A DNA stretch of 64,000 bases, taken from contig NZ_JAIBOA010000002.1 of assembly GCF_019458805.1 (NCBI RefSeq), forward strand, positions 186,001 to 250,000. Direction: 5' to 3'. Position numbers and translations under genes: made by a program. The notes under the pieces are model-generated. The model saw only the letters and a list, made by a program, of their open reading frames with translations. It did no database searches and was not told where the DNA came from. The stretch comes from Actinomadura parmotrematis. Its GTDB lineage: Bacteria > Actinomycetota > Actinomycetes > Streptosporangiales > Streptosporangiaceae. This document shows, piece by piece, positions 53,445 through 63,646 of this stretch (its first letter is position 1; each line of letters begins with the position of its first letter).

Positions 53445-54083
53445 TCACGGCTGCTGCGAACCGGGGTTCCGGATCGTCCCGATGATGGCCATCATGTCGG
53501 CGGCGAGGCGGCGCGAGGCGTCCTCGTCGTCGCTCAGCGAGACCTCGGAGACGGCGCCGGCCATGGCGCCGGTGAGGACGACGACGAGGGCCTCGTCGAC
53601 GCCGCCGTCGGCGGTGTGGAAGAGGGCGGCGTTGCGGCGGGCCCACTTGTTGAGGCGCTGGCGCATCACCCGGTCGAAGCCGGGGGGCCCGTCGCCGGAG
53701 ATGAACAGGCGGGCGACGCCGCGTTCGGCGAGGCAGCCGTCGAGGTAGGCGCCGGCGCCGGCGATGAACTGGCGCATCGGGTCGGTCTCGCCGGCGTCGC
53801 GGACGGCGTTGATGGCGTCGCGGGTGCGTTCCTGCTGGCGCCCCTGGAACTCCTCGAACAGCGTGAGGTACAGGTCGGCCTTGCCGTTGAAGTGGTGGTA
53901 GAGGCTGCCGACGCTGGCGCCGGCCTTGGCGACGATGTCGGTCACCGCGGCCTGGGCGAAGCCGGCCTCACAGAAGACGTCCCGCGCGGCGGACAGCAGG
54001 GCGCCGCGGGTGGCGGCACCGCGGTCCGAGGTGCGGGGCGTGGACGTCCCGTCCGCGGCGGGCACGTCGATGTCGCTGCTCAT
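53445..54083 (-). CDS. TetR family transcriptional regulator
   Basis: This is a 212-residue regulator. The N-terminal HTH (about 25-75) contains [20 protein letters not shown], then [20 protein letters not shown] and [13 protein letters not shown]. The C-terminal ligand domain is helical and of unknown specificity. ATG at 54083. It is divergent from glpX and 20 bases upstream of the DUF4245 gene on the same strand, so it may be co-transcribed with that gene. Its target could be in the shared 181-base upstream region, but no clean operator beyond the TTGTC/GACAA elements of the glpX promoter is visible. Confidence 0.9.
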   Translation of the reverse strand: MSSDIDVPAADGTSTPRTSDRGAATRGALLSAARDVFCEAGFAQAAVTDIVAKAGASVGSLYHHFNGKADLYLTLFEEFQGRQQERTRDAINAVRDAGETDPMRQFIAGAGAYLDGCLAERGVARLFISGDGPPGFDRVMRQRLNKWARRNAALFHTADGGVDEALVVVLTGAMAGAVSEVSLSDDEDASRRLAADMMAIIGTIRNPGSQQP

Positions 54084-54200
54084 GGATGCTGAGATTACGC
54101 CCTCCGCCCCGCGGGGAACGATCCCCGGACCGGCCCGGTCGGGAAAACCCGCGTCCGGCGGGTCGTCCGGGACGGGGCGGCGGCTCTGGTCTGGTCCAAT

Positions 54201-54229
54201 TTGTCGGGCGGGCCGGGCGGCCGGACAAT
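54201..54229 (+). promoter_or_regulatory. Candidate housekeeping promoter of glpX
   Basis: TTGTCG (54201-54206), a 17-base spacer and GACAAT (54224-54229) give a good sigma-70-like match, 36 bases upstream of the glpX ATG. Confidence 0.5.
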
Positions 54230-54264
54230 TCCGAGTGAGCCATCGATCGAAAGGGCCGCCTCGC

Positions 54265-55299
54265 ATGTCCGACGCACAGACCGTCTCCTCCTCGCTGGTG
54301 CCCGAGCCGTCCGCACCGGACCGAAACCTGGCGATGGAGCTGGTCAGGGTCACCGAGGCGGCCGCCATGGCGGCCGCCCGCTGGGTCGGCCGGGGCGACA
54401 AGAACGGGGCGGACGGCGCGGCCGTCAACGCCATGCGCCAGCTGATCAACACCGTGTCGATGCAGGGCGTGGTGGTGATCGGCGAGGGTGAGAAGGACAA
54501 CGCGCCGATGCTCTACAACGGCGAGGAGGTCGGGGACGGCGGCGGCGCGGAGTGCGACGTGGCGGTGGACCCGGTGGACGGGACGCGCCTCACCGCGCTC
54601 GGGATGAACAACGCGATCGCGGTGCTGGCGGTGGCGCCGCGCGGGTCGATGTACGACCCGTCGGCGGTGTTCTACATGGAGAAGCTGGTCACCGGCCCGG
54701 ACGCCGCCGGCAGGATCGACATCGAGCGGCCGATCGCGGAGAACATCCGGGCGGTGGCGAAGGCGAAGGGGTCGGCGGTCGAGGACGTGACCGTCTGCAT
54801 CCTGGACCGGCCGCGGCACGAGGGCATCGTGAAGGAGGTCCGGGAGGCGGGCGCGCGCATCAAGTTCATCCTGGACGGCGACGTGGCGGGCGCGATCATG
54901 GCGGCGCGGGCCGGGACGGGCGTGGACCTGCTGCTCGGCATCGGCGGCACGCCGGAGGGCATCATCGCGGCCTGCGCGATCAAGGCGCTGGGCGGGGCGA
55001 TCCAGGGGCGGCTGTGGCCGCAGGACGACGAGGAGCGGCAGAAGGCGGTCGACGCCGGCCACGACCTCGGCCGGGTGCTGACGACCGACGACCTGGTGAC
55101 GTCGGAGGACTGCTTCTTCGCCGCGACCGGCATCACCGACGGCGAGCTGGTGGACGGCGTCCGGTACGCCAAGGGCACGGCGGTGACGAACTCGCTGGTG
55201 ATGCGGTCGCGCAGCGGCACGATCCGGACGGTGTCGAGCGAGCACCAGCTGAACAAGCTGCGCGCCTACAGCGCGATCAACTTCGACTCGGCCGTCTGA
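54265..55299 (+). CDS. glpX: Class II fructose-1,6-bisphosphatase
   Basis: This is a 344-residue gluconeogenic enzyme that hydrolyses fructose 1,6-bisphosphate to fructose 6-phosphate. Metal- and substrate-binding motifs: [56 protein letters not shown] and [20 protein letters not shown]. Most actinobacteria have only this class II enzyme. ATG at 54265. The N-terminus is about 20 residues longer than in E. coli GlpX, typical of the group. It is divergent from tetR, with a candidate promoter at 54201-54229. Confidence 0.97.
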   Translation: MSDAQTVSSSLVPEPSAPDRNLAMELVRVTEAAAMAAARWVGRGDKNGADGAAVNAMRQLINTVSMQGVVVIGEGEKDNAPMLYNGEEVGDGGGAECDVAVDPVDGTRLTALGMNNAIAVLAVAPRGSMYDPSAVFYMEKLVTGPDAAGRIDIERPIAENIRAVAKAKGSAVEDVTVCILDRPRHEGIVKEVREAGARIKFILDGDVAGAIMAARAGTGVDLLLGIGGTPEGIIAACAIKALGGAIQGRLWPQDDEERQKAVDAGHDLGRVLTTDDLVTSEDCFFAATGITDGELVDGVRYAKGTAVTNSLVMRSRSGTIRTVSSEHQLNKLRAYSAINFDSAV

Positions 55300-55326
55300 G
55301 GCCCGTCCGGGCGGGCGCCGTCCGGG

Positions 55327-55950
55327 TCAGCGCCCCCGGCCGATGCGGCCGCGGACGCGTTGCCGCAGGGTGCGCTTGGGGGCGCGGGCCTGGACGGAAC
55401 CGAGCAGGAAGGTGCCGCTGATCTCGACGGTGGGGCCGTCGGTGGCGGGGCGGTGGCGGAGCTCGCGGGTGCTCAGCATGGAGCGGCCGGTGACGTCGAC
55501 GCGGACGCCGTCGGGGACCAGCAGCCGCACCCGGCCGCCGACGATCATGGTGTCGAGGACGATGTGGCGGCGCTGCAGGACGGCCTCGCGCAGGTCGAGC
55601 TCGACGGTGCCGAACAGGGCGAGCAGCGGCAGCTTGACGGGGACGACCCAGCGGCCCTCGCGGCGGGTGCGGCCGAACAGGACCGAGACGGGCCGGTCGT
55701 CGACGAGGATCGGCTGGGACTCCTCGGGGCCGAGGTCGGCGGTGAGGCCGGTGAGCTCGCCGAGGGTGCGGGCGGACAGGGCGGCGGTGCTGCGCTCGCC
55801 GTGCTCGTCCAGGGTGAGGCGGCCGTCCGCGAGGGCCTCGCCGAGGACGGTGACGACGCGCTCGCGGTCGGCGTCGGAGGCCCGCAGGTCCCGGACGCTC
55901 GTGCCGCGGTCGCGGGACGGGCGGGAGCGGGGGCGGCTCGGCGTGTCCAC
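55327..55950 (-). CDS. DUF1707 and LiaF-like domain protein
   Basis: This is a 207-residue soluble protein. The N-terminal DUF1707 (about 20-75) has the typical VRDLRASDADRERVVTVLGE, then LADGRLTLDEHGERSTAALS. The C-terminal part (about 90-195; VSVLFGRTRREGRWVVPVKL, VGGRVRLLVPDGVRVDVTGR) resembles the beta-helical DUF2154/LiaF-type domain of cell-wall-stress proteins. No transmembrane helix is visible. The role is unknown, possibly envelope stress. GTG at 55950; the longer frame to 56640 is the shadow of the ABC gene. It is convergent with glpX and divergent from the ABC-2 exporter genes. Confidence 0.85.
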   Translation of the reverse strand: MDTPSRPRSRPSRDRGTSVRDLRASDADRERVVTVLGEALADGRLTLDEHGERSTAALSARTLGELTGLTADLGPEESQPILVDDRPVSVLFGRTRREGRWVVPVKLPLLALFGTVELDLREAVLQRRHIVLDTMIVGGRVRLLVPDGVRVDVTGRSMLSTRELRHRPATDGPTVEISGTFLLGSVQARAPKRTLRQRVRGRIGRGR

Positions 55951-56029
55951 GGTCCCAGGGTAACGGGCGGCCCGGCGCCCACCGGAAAACCAGTGGGATT
56001 CGCCACATCGGGCTCCTATCGTGACGTTC

Positions 56030-56992
56030 ATGGTGCTTCCACGTCCCGTCCGGCCCGCGCGCACCGACCGGCCGGACGGGCAGGCGCCCCCGGCGGTCGC
56101 GCTGCGCGGCGTGGTGAAGCGGTTCGGCGCGCTGACCGCGGTGGCCGGGCTGGACCTGGAGGTCCCGGCGGGGTCCTGCTTCGGGCTGCTCGGGCCGAAC
56201 GGGGCGGGCAAGTCGACGACGATGCGGCTGCTGACCGCCCAGGCCATCGCCGACGCCGGGACGATCGAGGTGCTGGGGTTCGCGGTGCCGCGCGAGGGCA
56301 AGCGGGCGCGGGCCGCGATGGGCGTCGTCCCGCAGCAGGACGATCTGGACGAGGAGCTGACCGTCCGGGAGAACCTGGAGATCTTCGCCCGGCTGTACCG
56401 GCTGCCGCGGCCCGAGCGGGCGGCGGCGATCGACCGGGTGCTGGAGATCGCGCACCTGGCGGACCGTCCGGCGACGCGGGTCGACGACCTGTCGGGCGGG
56501 ATGCGGCGGCGGCTGCTCATCGCCCGCGCGCTGGTGCACCGGCCGGCGCTGCTGCTCATGGACGAGCCGACGGTCGGCCTGGACCCGCAGGTGCGGGCCG
56601 AGCTGTGGGGGCTCATCGCGGGGCTGCGCGCGGCGGGCACGACGGTGCTGATGTCGACGCACTACATCGAGGAGGCCGAGCGCCTCGCCGACGCGTGCGC
56701 GCTCGTCTCGCACGGGCGGGTGATCGCGCTCGGCGGCCCGGCCGAGCTGGTCGCCGAGCACGCCGGGGAGCGGGTGGTCGAGCACTACGGGCCGCCGGAC
56801 CGGCTCGCCGCGGTGGAGCGGACGGCCCGCGCGGCGGGGCTGCCGACGCGCCGGACGGGCCCGTCGGTGTCGGTGCTGAAGGCCGAGACGATCGGCCCGG
56901 CGCTCGCCGCCGAGCTCGGCCCCGACGGCGTCGCGCGGGCCGCCAACCTGGAGGACGTGTTCGTGCTGCTGACCGGGGAGCGTGTCGATTGA
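56030..56992 (+). CDS. ABC-2 exporter ATP-binding protein (DrrA/NodI-like)
   Basis: This is a protein of about 320 residues. Walker A is LLGPNGAGKSTTMRLLTAQA, the Q-loop GVVPQQDDLDEELTV, the signature DLSGGMRRRLLIARALVH, Walker B LLLMDEPTVGLDPQVRA and the H-loop MSTHYIEEAE. The roughly 100-residue C-terminal extension (AERVVEHYGPP-type region, then PTRRTGPSVSVLKAETIGPA) is typical of DrrA/NodI-like proteins. It powers the permease encoded next. ATG at 56030 or GTG at 56021; neither has a clear ribosome-binding site. The stop overlaps the permease TTG start (TTGA). Confidence 0.92.
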   Translation: MVLPRPVRPARTDRPDGQAPPAVALRGVVKRFGALTAVAGLDLEVPAGSCFGLLGPNGAGKSTTMRLLTAQAIADAGTIEVLGFAVPREGKRARAAMGVVPQQDDLDEELTVRENLEIFARLYRLPRPERAAAIDRVLEIAHLADRPATRVDDLSGGMRRRLLIARALVHRPALLLMDEPTVGLDPQVRAELWGLIAGLRAAGTTVLMSTHYIEEAERLADACALVSHGRVIALGGPAELVAEHAGERVVEHYGPPDRLAAVERTARAAGLPTRRTGPSVSVLKAETIGPALAAELGPDGVARAANLEDVFVLLTGERVD

Positions 56993-57795
56993 GCACCGCC
57001 GGGACCGCGCGGGACCGGCCCGCGCCGCTGCGCCGCTTCGAGCCCGCGGCGTTCGCGGGCGTCTGGCGGCACGAGATCGCGCTGTTCAAGCGCTACTACC
57101 GGCCGCAGACGTTCGCGTCCATGGCCGAGCCGACGTTCTTCCTGCTGGCGTTCGGCTACGGGTTCGGGTCGCTGGTCGCGATGGCGGGCGGCATGCGCTA
57201 CCTGGACTTCGTGGCGACGGGCGTCGTCGGGACGGCGGCGCTGTTCACGTCGGTGTTCCCGGCGATGTTCTCGGGCTACTCGCGGCGGGTGTACCAGCAC
57301 ACCTACGACGCGTTCCTCGCGGCGCCGGTCGACGTGCACGAGCTGGTCGCCGGCGAGGCGCTGTGGATCGCGGGGAAGGCGGCGCTGTACTCGTGCACGC
57401 CCGTCGTCGTCGGGCTGTTCTTCGGGCTGCGGCCCTCGCCGTGGGTGCTGCTGGTGCCGCTGGTGACGTTCCTCTCCGCGGCCGGTTTCGGGCTGTTCGG
57501 GACGTGGGCGGCGGCGGCCGTCCCGTCGATCAACTCGTTCGACTACGTGATCACCGGGGTGGTGACGCCCGCGTTCCTGGTCGCCGGGACGTTCTTCCCG
57601 GCGAGCGGGCTGCCCGGCTGGGCGCGGTACCTGGCGCAGGCCAACCCGCTCTACCACTGCGTGGAGCTGGTCCGGCACGCGGCGTTCGGGGCGTGGCGGC
57701 CCCCCGACGCCTGGCACGCCGCGGCGCTGGCGCTGTTCGCGGCCTGGATGTGGACGATCGCGGTGCGCCGGCTGCGGCGCCGCCTCATCGACTGA
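56989..57795 (+). CDS. ABC-2 type transporter permease
   Basis: This is a 268-residue protein with six transmembrane helices (for example FLLAFGYGFGSLVAMAGGMR, ALYSCTPVVVGLFFGLRPSP, VVTPAFLVAGTFFPASGLPG). The sequence ANPLYHCVELVRHAAFG near the C-terminus is a typical NodJ/DrrB-like ABC-2 signature. It forms an exporter with the preceding ATPase; drug, lipid or polysaccharide export are all possible. TTG start at 56989 overlaps the ATPase stop (TTGA), so translation is coupled. No neighbouring biosynthetic gene indicates a substrate. Confidence 0.9.
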   Translation: MSTAGTARDRPAPLRRFEPAAFAGVWRHEIALFKRYYRPQTFASMAEPTFFLLAFGYGFGSLVAMAGGMRYLDFVATGVVGTAALFTSVFPAMFSGYSRRVYQHTYDAFLAAPVDVHELVAGEALWIAGKAALYSCTPVVVGLFFGLRPSPWVLLVPLVTFLSAAGFGLFGTWAAAAVPSINSFDYVITGVVTPAFLVAGTFFPASGLPGWARYLAQANPLYHCVELVRHAAFGAWRPPDAWHAAALALFAAWMWTIAVRRLRRRLID

Positions 57796-57917
57796 CCGCA
57801 CCGACTGACCAGCGGGTTCACGGCCCCCGCTCGGGTGAGGCATCATTGACCGGCCGCCCCGGCCGGGCCTACCCTCACCTGAATATTCTTCATGTTCTGC
57901 CCAGAGAGGGGCTCCGC

Positions 57918-59165
57918 ATGACGGGCCGACCGCACCAGGGCGCCAGCGCGCGGGACCAGCGGGCCCGCCTCGCCGGCTACGCCGTTTTCGCCGTCCAGGG
58001 CCTCTGTTTCTCCGCCCTGGTCAGCCGGATCAACCAGATCCGGGACGCGCACCACATGTCCGACGACCAGATCAACCTGCTGGTCCTGCTGGTGCCGATC
58101 ATCGCGGGCGTCGGCAGCGCGGCGATCGCGCCGCTGATGGGCCGCTACGGCAGCGGCGTGGTGCTGCGGATCAGCCAGCCGCTCGTCTGCCTGACGATCC
58201 TGGCGATCGGCCTCACCGGGTCGGCGAACCTCCCCCTGTACGCGGCGATCGTGCTGTTCGGCCTGTTCGTCGGCATGGTGGACGCGTCCATGAACGCCCA
58301 GGCGGTCGCGGCGGAGCGCGCCTACGGCGTCAGCATCCTGACCGGCTTCCACGCGGTCTGGAGCGCCGCGGCGGGCCTCGGCGCCGTCTGGGCCTGGTTC
58401 AGCAACGAGTACATCTTCCCGGGCGACCTGGCGAAGTCGCTGGCCGTCGGGTTCGCGATCCCCGCCGTGCTCGGCGCCGCGGTGTCGGCGGCCGCCGGGA
58501 CGCGCCTGTACCGCAAGTCCGAGGAGGGCGTGCAGCTGGCGGGCGAGGCGCTGAAGGCCGCCGCCAAGCTGGTGCCCTGGCGCCCGGTGCTGATCATCGG
58601 GGTGGCGATGGCGTGCTTCTACGTCGCCGACTCGATGCTGTCGAACTTCGGCACGCTGATGTTCGACAAGGACCTGGACGCCAAGAACGTCGCGCCGCTC
58701 GGCCTCGCCGCCTACCAGGTCGCGATGGTGGCGAGCCGCGCCGTCGCCGACTTCGGCGTCCGCCGCTACGGCGCCGCCCTCGTCGTGCGGATCGGGACGG
58801 CGGTCGGCGCGGTCGGCCTGCTCGCGGTGGTGCTGGCCCCGAACGCCGGCGTCGCGATCGCCGGGTTCGCCGTCGCGGGCCTCGGCCTCTGCGTCGTCGC
58901 GCCGATCTCGTTCTCGGCGGCCGGCAAGGCCGACCCGTCGGGCCTCGGCGTCGCGGTGGCGCGGGTCAACATCTTCAACTACGTGGGCTTCGTCGTCGGC
59001 GCGGTCGTGGTGCTGGTCGTGCAGCCGCTGTCGAGCTACCAGACGTCCTACCTGGTCCCGGCGCTGCTCGCGCTGGTGATCATCGCGCTGGCGCGCGGGT
59101 TCGAGCCGGAGCCGGCCGCCCCGGCGGGCGCCGTCCCGCCGGTGTCGGAGCGCCCCACCGTCTGA
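57918..59165 (+). CDS. MFS transporter
   Basis: This is a 415-residue protein with about 12 hydrophobic helices (GYAVFAVQGLCFSALVSRIN first; LLVLLVPIIAGVGSAAIAPL next). The layout, including FGLFVGMVDASMNAQAVAAE and GFHAVWSAAAGLGAVWAWFS, resembles YbjJ-type MFS proteins; the substrate is unknown. ATG at 57918 follows GAGAGGGG. It is 122 bases after the ABC-2 permease and ends at a strong 23-bp terminator (59172-59221), so it may be its own transcription unit. Confidence 0.9.
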   Translation: MTGRPHQGASARDQRARLAGYAVFAVQGLCFSALVSRINQIRDAHHMSDDQINLLVLLVPIIAGVGSAAIAPLMGRYGSGVVLRISQPLVCLTILAIGLTGSANLPLYAAIVLFGLFVGMVDASMNAQAVAAERAYGVSILTGFHAVWSAAAGLGAVWAWFSNEYIFPGDLAKSLAVGFAIPAVLGAAVSAAAGTRLYRKSEEGVQLAGEALKAAAKLVPWRPVLIIGVAMACFYVADSMLSNFGTLMFDKDLDAKNVAPLGLAAYQVAMVASRAVADFGVRRYGAALVVRIGTAVGAVGLLAVVLAPNAGVAIAGFAVAGLGLCVVAPISFSAAGKADPSGLGVAVARVNIFNYVGFVVGAVVVLVVQPLSSYQTSYLVPALLALVIIALARGFEPEPAAPAGAVPPVSERPTV

Positions 59166-59171
59166 GGGGCC

Positions 59172-59221
59172 GAATACAGCGGAGCCGCCACGCGCGTTCG
59201 CGTGGCGGCTCCGCTGTATTC
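59172..59221. terminator. Strong bidirectional terminator
   Basis: Arms 59172-59194 and 59199-59221 form a perfect 23-bp stem with a 4-base loop between the convergent MFS and small-protein genes. Confidence 0.88.
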
Positions 59222-59236
59222 AGGGGGCGGTGCGCT

Positions 59237-59470
59237 TCAGGAGTCCTCCTGGAGCTGCACCATCGCGTTCTCGCCGGCCACCTCGGCCTGCTCGGGCGAC
59301 ATGGTCTCGTTCGCCTGCCCCAGGGCGAGCAGCGCGGCGTCGGCGGCGGCCCGCAGGGTCACCGCGTTCTCCATCGCCCGGTCCAGTTCGCCGAGGCCGA
59401 TGCAGTCGAAGGCCACCTGGGCGTCGTGCGCCGCCATCTTGAGCTGCCGGGCCGCTTCGTCCAAGCTCAT
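59237..59470 (-). CDS. Small helical protein of unknown function
   Basis: This is a 77-residue soluble, acidic, all-helical-looking protein (MSLDEAARQLKMAAHDAQVA, MENAVTLRAAADAALLALGQ, EQAEVAGENAMVQLQEDS). It has one cysteine and no motif I can name. ATG at 59470 follows a good GGAGG. It lies between the terminator and the MocR gene, on the same strand as mocR and 28 bases after its stop, so it may be co-transcribed. The clear ribosome-binding site and defined ends support a real gene. Confidence 0.7.
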   Translation of the reverse strand: MSLDEAARQLKMAAHDAQVAFDCIGLGELDRAMENAVTLRAAADAALLALGQANETMSPEQAEVAGENAMVQLQEDS

Positions 59471-59498
59471 GTCCAACCTCCCTCTCGTGCGTGCGCTC

Positions 59499-60905
59499 CT
59501 ACCCTCGCGCACCGTGCGTAATCACCCCGGCGAGCAGCGCGGCGGCCGCCGCCGCCCGCCCCTCGCCGATCCGGCCGTAGCCGAGGACGAGCGCGGGCGG
59601 CGCCTGACCGGCCCGTTCGGGCGACCACGCGGACCGGCCGCCCGCCACCGCCACCCCGGCGCGGGCCGCTGCGGCGACGGTGTCGTCCTCGTCACAGCCC
59701 GCCGGGAGCTCGACGTACAGGTGCAGGCCAGCCGCGACGCCGCGCACCCGGGCGTGCGGGGCGAGACCGGCGGCGAGCGCGTCCCGGCGCCGCCGGTAGC
59801 GGCGGCGCATGGTCCGCAGGTGCCGGTCGTGGCCGCCGGAGGCCAGCAAGCGCGCGAGGGCGTGCTGCTCGATCGCGGGCGCGCCGAGGTCGGTCCGCGC
59901 GCGGTGCTCGCGCAGCCGCGCGGCGAGCGGGGCGGGCGCGGCGACCCAGCCGAGGCGGAGGGCGGGCGCGAGGGCCTTGCTGACCGACCCGAGCAGCGCG
60001 ACGTGGCCGGGCGCGACGCCCTGCAGGCAGCCGACGGGGTCGCGGTCGTAGCGGAACTCGGCGTCGTAGTCGTCCTCCAGGATCAGCCCGCCGGTGTCGC
60101 GCGCCCACGCCACCAGCGCGGCCCGCCGCGCCGGGGACAGCACGACGCCGGTCGGGTACTGGTGCGCGGGGGTGACGAGGACGAGGCGCGCGCCGGTGCG
60201 GGCGAGCGCGGCGACGTCCAGTCCCTCGCCGTCCACCGGGACGCGGGCCAGGCGGGCGCCGGTCGCCTCCAGCATGGGCAGCTGCCGGTCGCTCGTCGGG
60301 TCCTCCACCGCGAGGACCCGGTGCCCGTCCGCGACGGCCAGCGCGACGACGGAGGAGATGGCGTGCGCGACGCCGTTCACGATGGTGACCAGGTCGGGGG
60401 CGGTGGCGGCGGCGCGGACCCGGCCGAGGTAGCCGGCGAGCTCGGCGCGGAGGGCGGGGACGCCGCCGGGGTCGGGGTAGGCGAGCAGGTCCTCGTGCGA
60501 AGTGTCGCGGAGCGCCGCCCGCAGCGCGGCGAGCCAGCCCTCGCGCGGGAACGCCGCGAGGTCGGGCTGGCCCGGCCGCAGGTCGTAGCGGATCTCCGGC
60601 GGGGCGGGCTGCTCGCACGGCCATACGGCGGGCCGCCGCGCCGCGGGCGCGTCCGGGCGGGCGAGCGGCGCGACGCGGGTGCCGTCGCCGCGGCGGGCGG
60701 TGAGGAAGCCCTCGGCGACGAGCTGCTCGTAGGCGGTGACGACGACGCCGCGCGAGACGCCGAGGTCGCGGGCGAGGTCGCGGCTGGACGGCAGCCGGGT
60801 CGCGGCGGGCAGCCGCCCGCCGCGGACGCCGTCGCGGAGGCCGGCGGCGATCTGCGCGGCGAGCCGGCCGGACGCGCGGTCCAGCGGCAGGTGCAGGTCG
60901 GTCAC
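59499..60905 (-). CDS. MocR family (GntR-HTH/aminotransferase-fold) regulator
   Basis: This is a 468-residue protein. The N-terminal GntR winged HTH (about 1-75; LAAQIAAGLRDGVRGGRLPA, LPSSRDLARDLGVSRGVVVT) is joined by a linker to a fold-type I aminotransferase domain (about 110-460). The PLP motifs are NGVAHAISSVVALAVADG, VTPAHQYPTGVVLSPARR, ILEDDYDAEFRYD and the lysine in LLGSVSKALAPALRLGW. MocR proteins sense PLP or PLP adducts and usually regulate a divergent gene, here the EamA exporter. GTG at 60905 (MTDLHLPLDRASGRLA); the longer frame to 61076 runs into the divergent gene. Confidence 0.93.
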   Translation of the reverse strand: MTDLHLPLDRASGRLAAQIAAGLRDGVRGGRLPAATRLPSSRDLARDLGVSRGVVVTAYEQLVAEGFLTARRGDGTRVAPLARPDAPAARRPAVWPCEQPAPPEIRYDLRPGQPDLAAFPREGWLAALRAALRDTSHEDLLAYPDPGGVPALRAELAGYLGRVRAAATAPDLVTIVNGVAHAISSVVALAVADGHRVLAVEDPTSDRQLPMLEATGARLARVPVDGEGLDVAALARTGARLVLVTPAHQYPTGVVLSPARRAALVAWARDTGGLILEDDYDAEFRYDRDPVGCLQGVAPGHVALLGSVSKALAPALRLGWVAAPAPLAARLREHRARTDLGAPAIEQHALARLLASGGHDRHLRTMRRRYRRRRDALAAGLAPHARVRGVAAGLHLYVELPAGCDEDDTVAAAARAGVAVAGGRSAWSPERAGQAPPALVLGYGRIGEGRAAAAAALLAGVITHGARG

Positions 60906-60906
60906 G

Positions 60907-60954
60907 ATTGGTCCGGGATTCGCAGGAGGGATTGGCCCTGTCTCGGGGTCCAAC
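60907..60954. promoter_or_regulatory. Candidate MocR operator
   Basis: Three related 8-mers lie in the 70-base divergent region: ATTGGTCC (60907-60914), ATTGGCCC (60931-60938) and, inverted, GGTCCAAC (60947-60954). The first two are spaced by 24 bases. Direct plus inverted half-sites of this kind are typical of MocR-regulated intergenic regions. Confidence 0.45.
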
Positions 60955-60975
60955 GGGCTTCTAGCGTCCCATGCC

Positions 60976-61935
60976 ATGACCCCTTCCGGTACGAACGCCC
61001 CGGCTCGGAGCGGCACCGCGGGCGCGGCCGCCGCCATGGCCCTGGTCGGCACGCTGACGGCGGTGTCCGCCGTCATCGCCCCCTACCCCGTTCTCGGCGG
61101 GCAGGCCGTCCGCTACGCCGTCGCCGCCGCCGTCCTGCTCGCCGTCGCCGCCCGCCGCGACCGCGGCCGCCCCCGCCCGGCGGCCCGCGACTGGCTGTTG
61201 CTGGCCGCGCTCGCCGGGACCGGCCTCGCCGCCTTCAACGTCTGCGTGATCGCCGCGACCCGCGACACCTCCCCCGCGACGGTCGGAACGGTGATCGGCG
61301 CCGTCCCGGTCGTCCTCGCGGTCGCCGGGCCGCTCCTCGCCGGGCGCCGCCCGTCCGCCGCGGCGATCGCCGCCGCCTGCGCCGTCACCGCGGGCGCCGC
61401 GCTCGCGGGCGGCCTCGGCGGCGGGTCGCCGCGCGGGCTGCTCTGGGCGCTCGGCGCGCTCGCCGGGGAGGCGTGCTTCTCGCTGCTCGCCGTGCCGCTG
61501 CTGCCCCGCCTCGGGCCGCTCCGCGTCTCGGCGTACTCGGCGGCGCTCGCCGTCCCGATGCTGCTGGCCGCCGGCCTGGTCCTGGACGGCCCCGCGCGCC
61601 TGCTGCGCGTCCCGACGCTCGCCGAGGCCGCGGGACTGGCCTACCTGTCGGTGGTCGTGACGACCGTGGCGTTCCTGCTCTGGTACCGCTCCATCGCCGC
61701 GATCGGCGCCGACCGCGCCGGGCTGTTCGCGGGCCTGGTCCCCGTCAGCGCCGTCGCGACCACCTGCGCCCTCGGGCTCGGCCTGCCCTCCCCCGCCGAC
61801 CTCGCGGGCGCCGCGCTCGTCGCCGCCGGCGTCGTCCTCGGGCTGCGCCCGCCCCGGCGCCCCCGGCGCCCGGCCCCGCCCGCGGCGCCCGCCGCACCCG
61901 CCCTCGAGCAGGTGGGCGGGAGTCGTACCCTGTAG
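60976..61935 (+). CDS. EamA/DMT family transporter
   Basis: This is a 319-residue protein with about ten transmembrane helices in two EamA repeats (about 20-145 and 150-285; [80 protein letters not shown]). The C-terminal 35 residues are Pro/Arg/Ala-rich. The family exports amino acids or other small metabolites. ATG at 60976. It is divergent from mocR, 70 bases away, and a likely regulatory target. Its stop is 34 bases before the fumarase start. Confidence 0.9.
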   Translation: MTPSGTNAPARSGTAGAAAAMALVGTLTAVSAVIAPYPVLGGQAVRYAVAAAVLLAVAARRDRGRPRPAARDWLLLAALAGTGLAAFNVCVIAATRDTSPATVGTVIGAVPVVLAVAGPLLAGRRPSAAAIAAACAVTAGAALAGGLGGGSPRGLLWALGALAGEACFSLLAVPLLPRLGPLRVSAYSAALAVPMLLAAGLVLDGPARLLRVPTLAEAAGLAYLSVVVTTVAFLLWYRSIAAIGADRAGLFAGLVPVSAVATTCALGLGLPSPADLAGAALVAAGVVLGLRPPRRPRRPAPPAAPAAPALEQVGGSRTL

Positions 61936-61969
61936 GGCGGCCCCCATCGGACGCGCGCGAGGATCGTTC

Positions 61970-63610
<1,641 letters not shown>

Positions 63611-63646
63611 CCCGCCCGGCCCGCCCGGCCCGCCCGGCTGCCCCGC

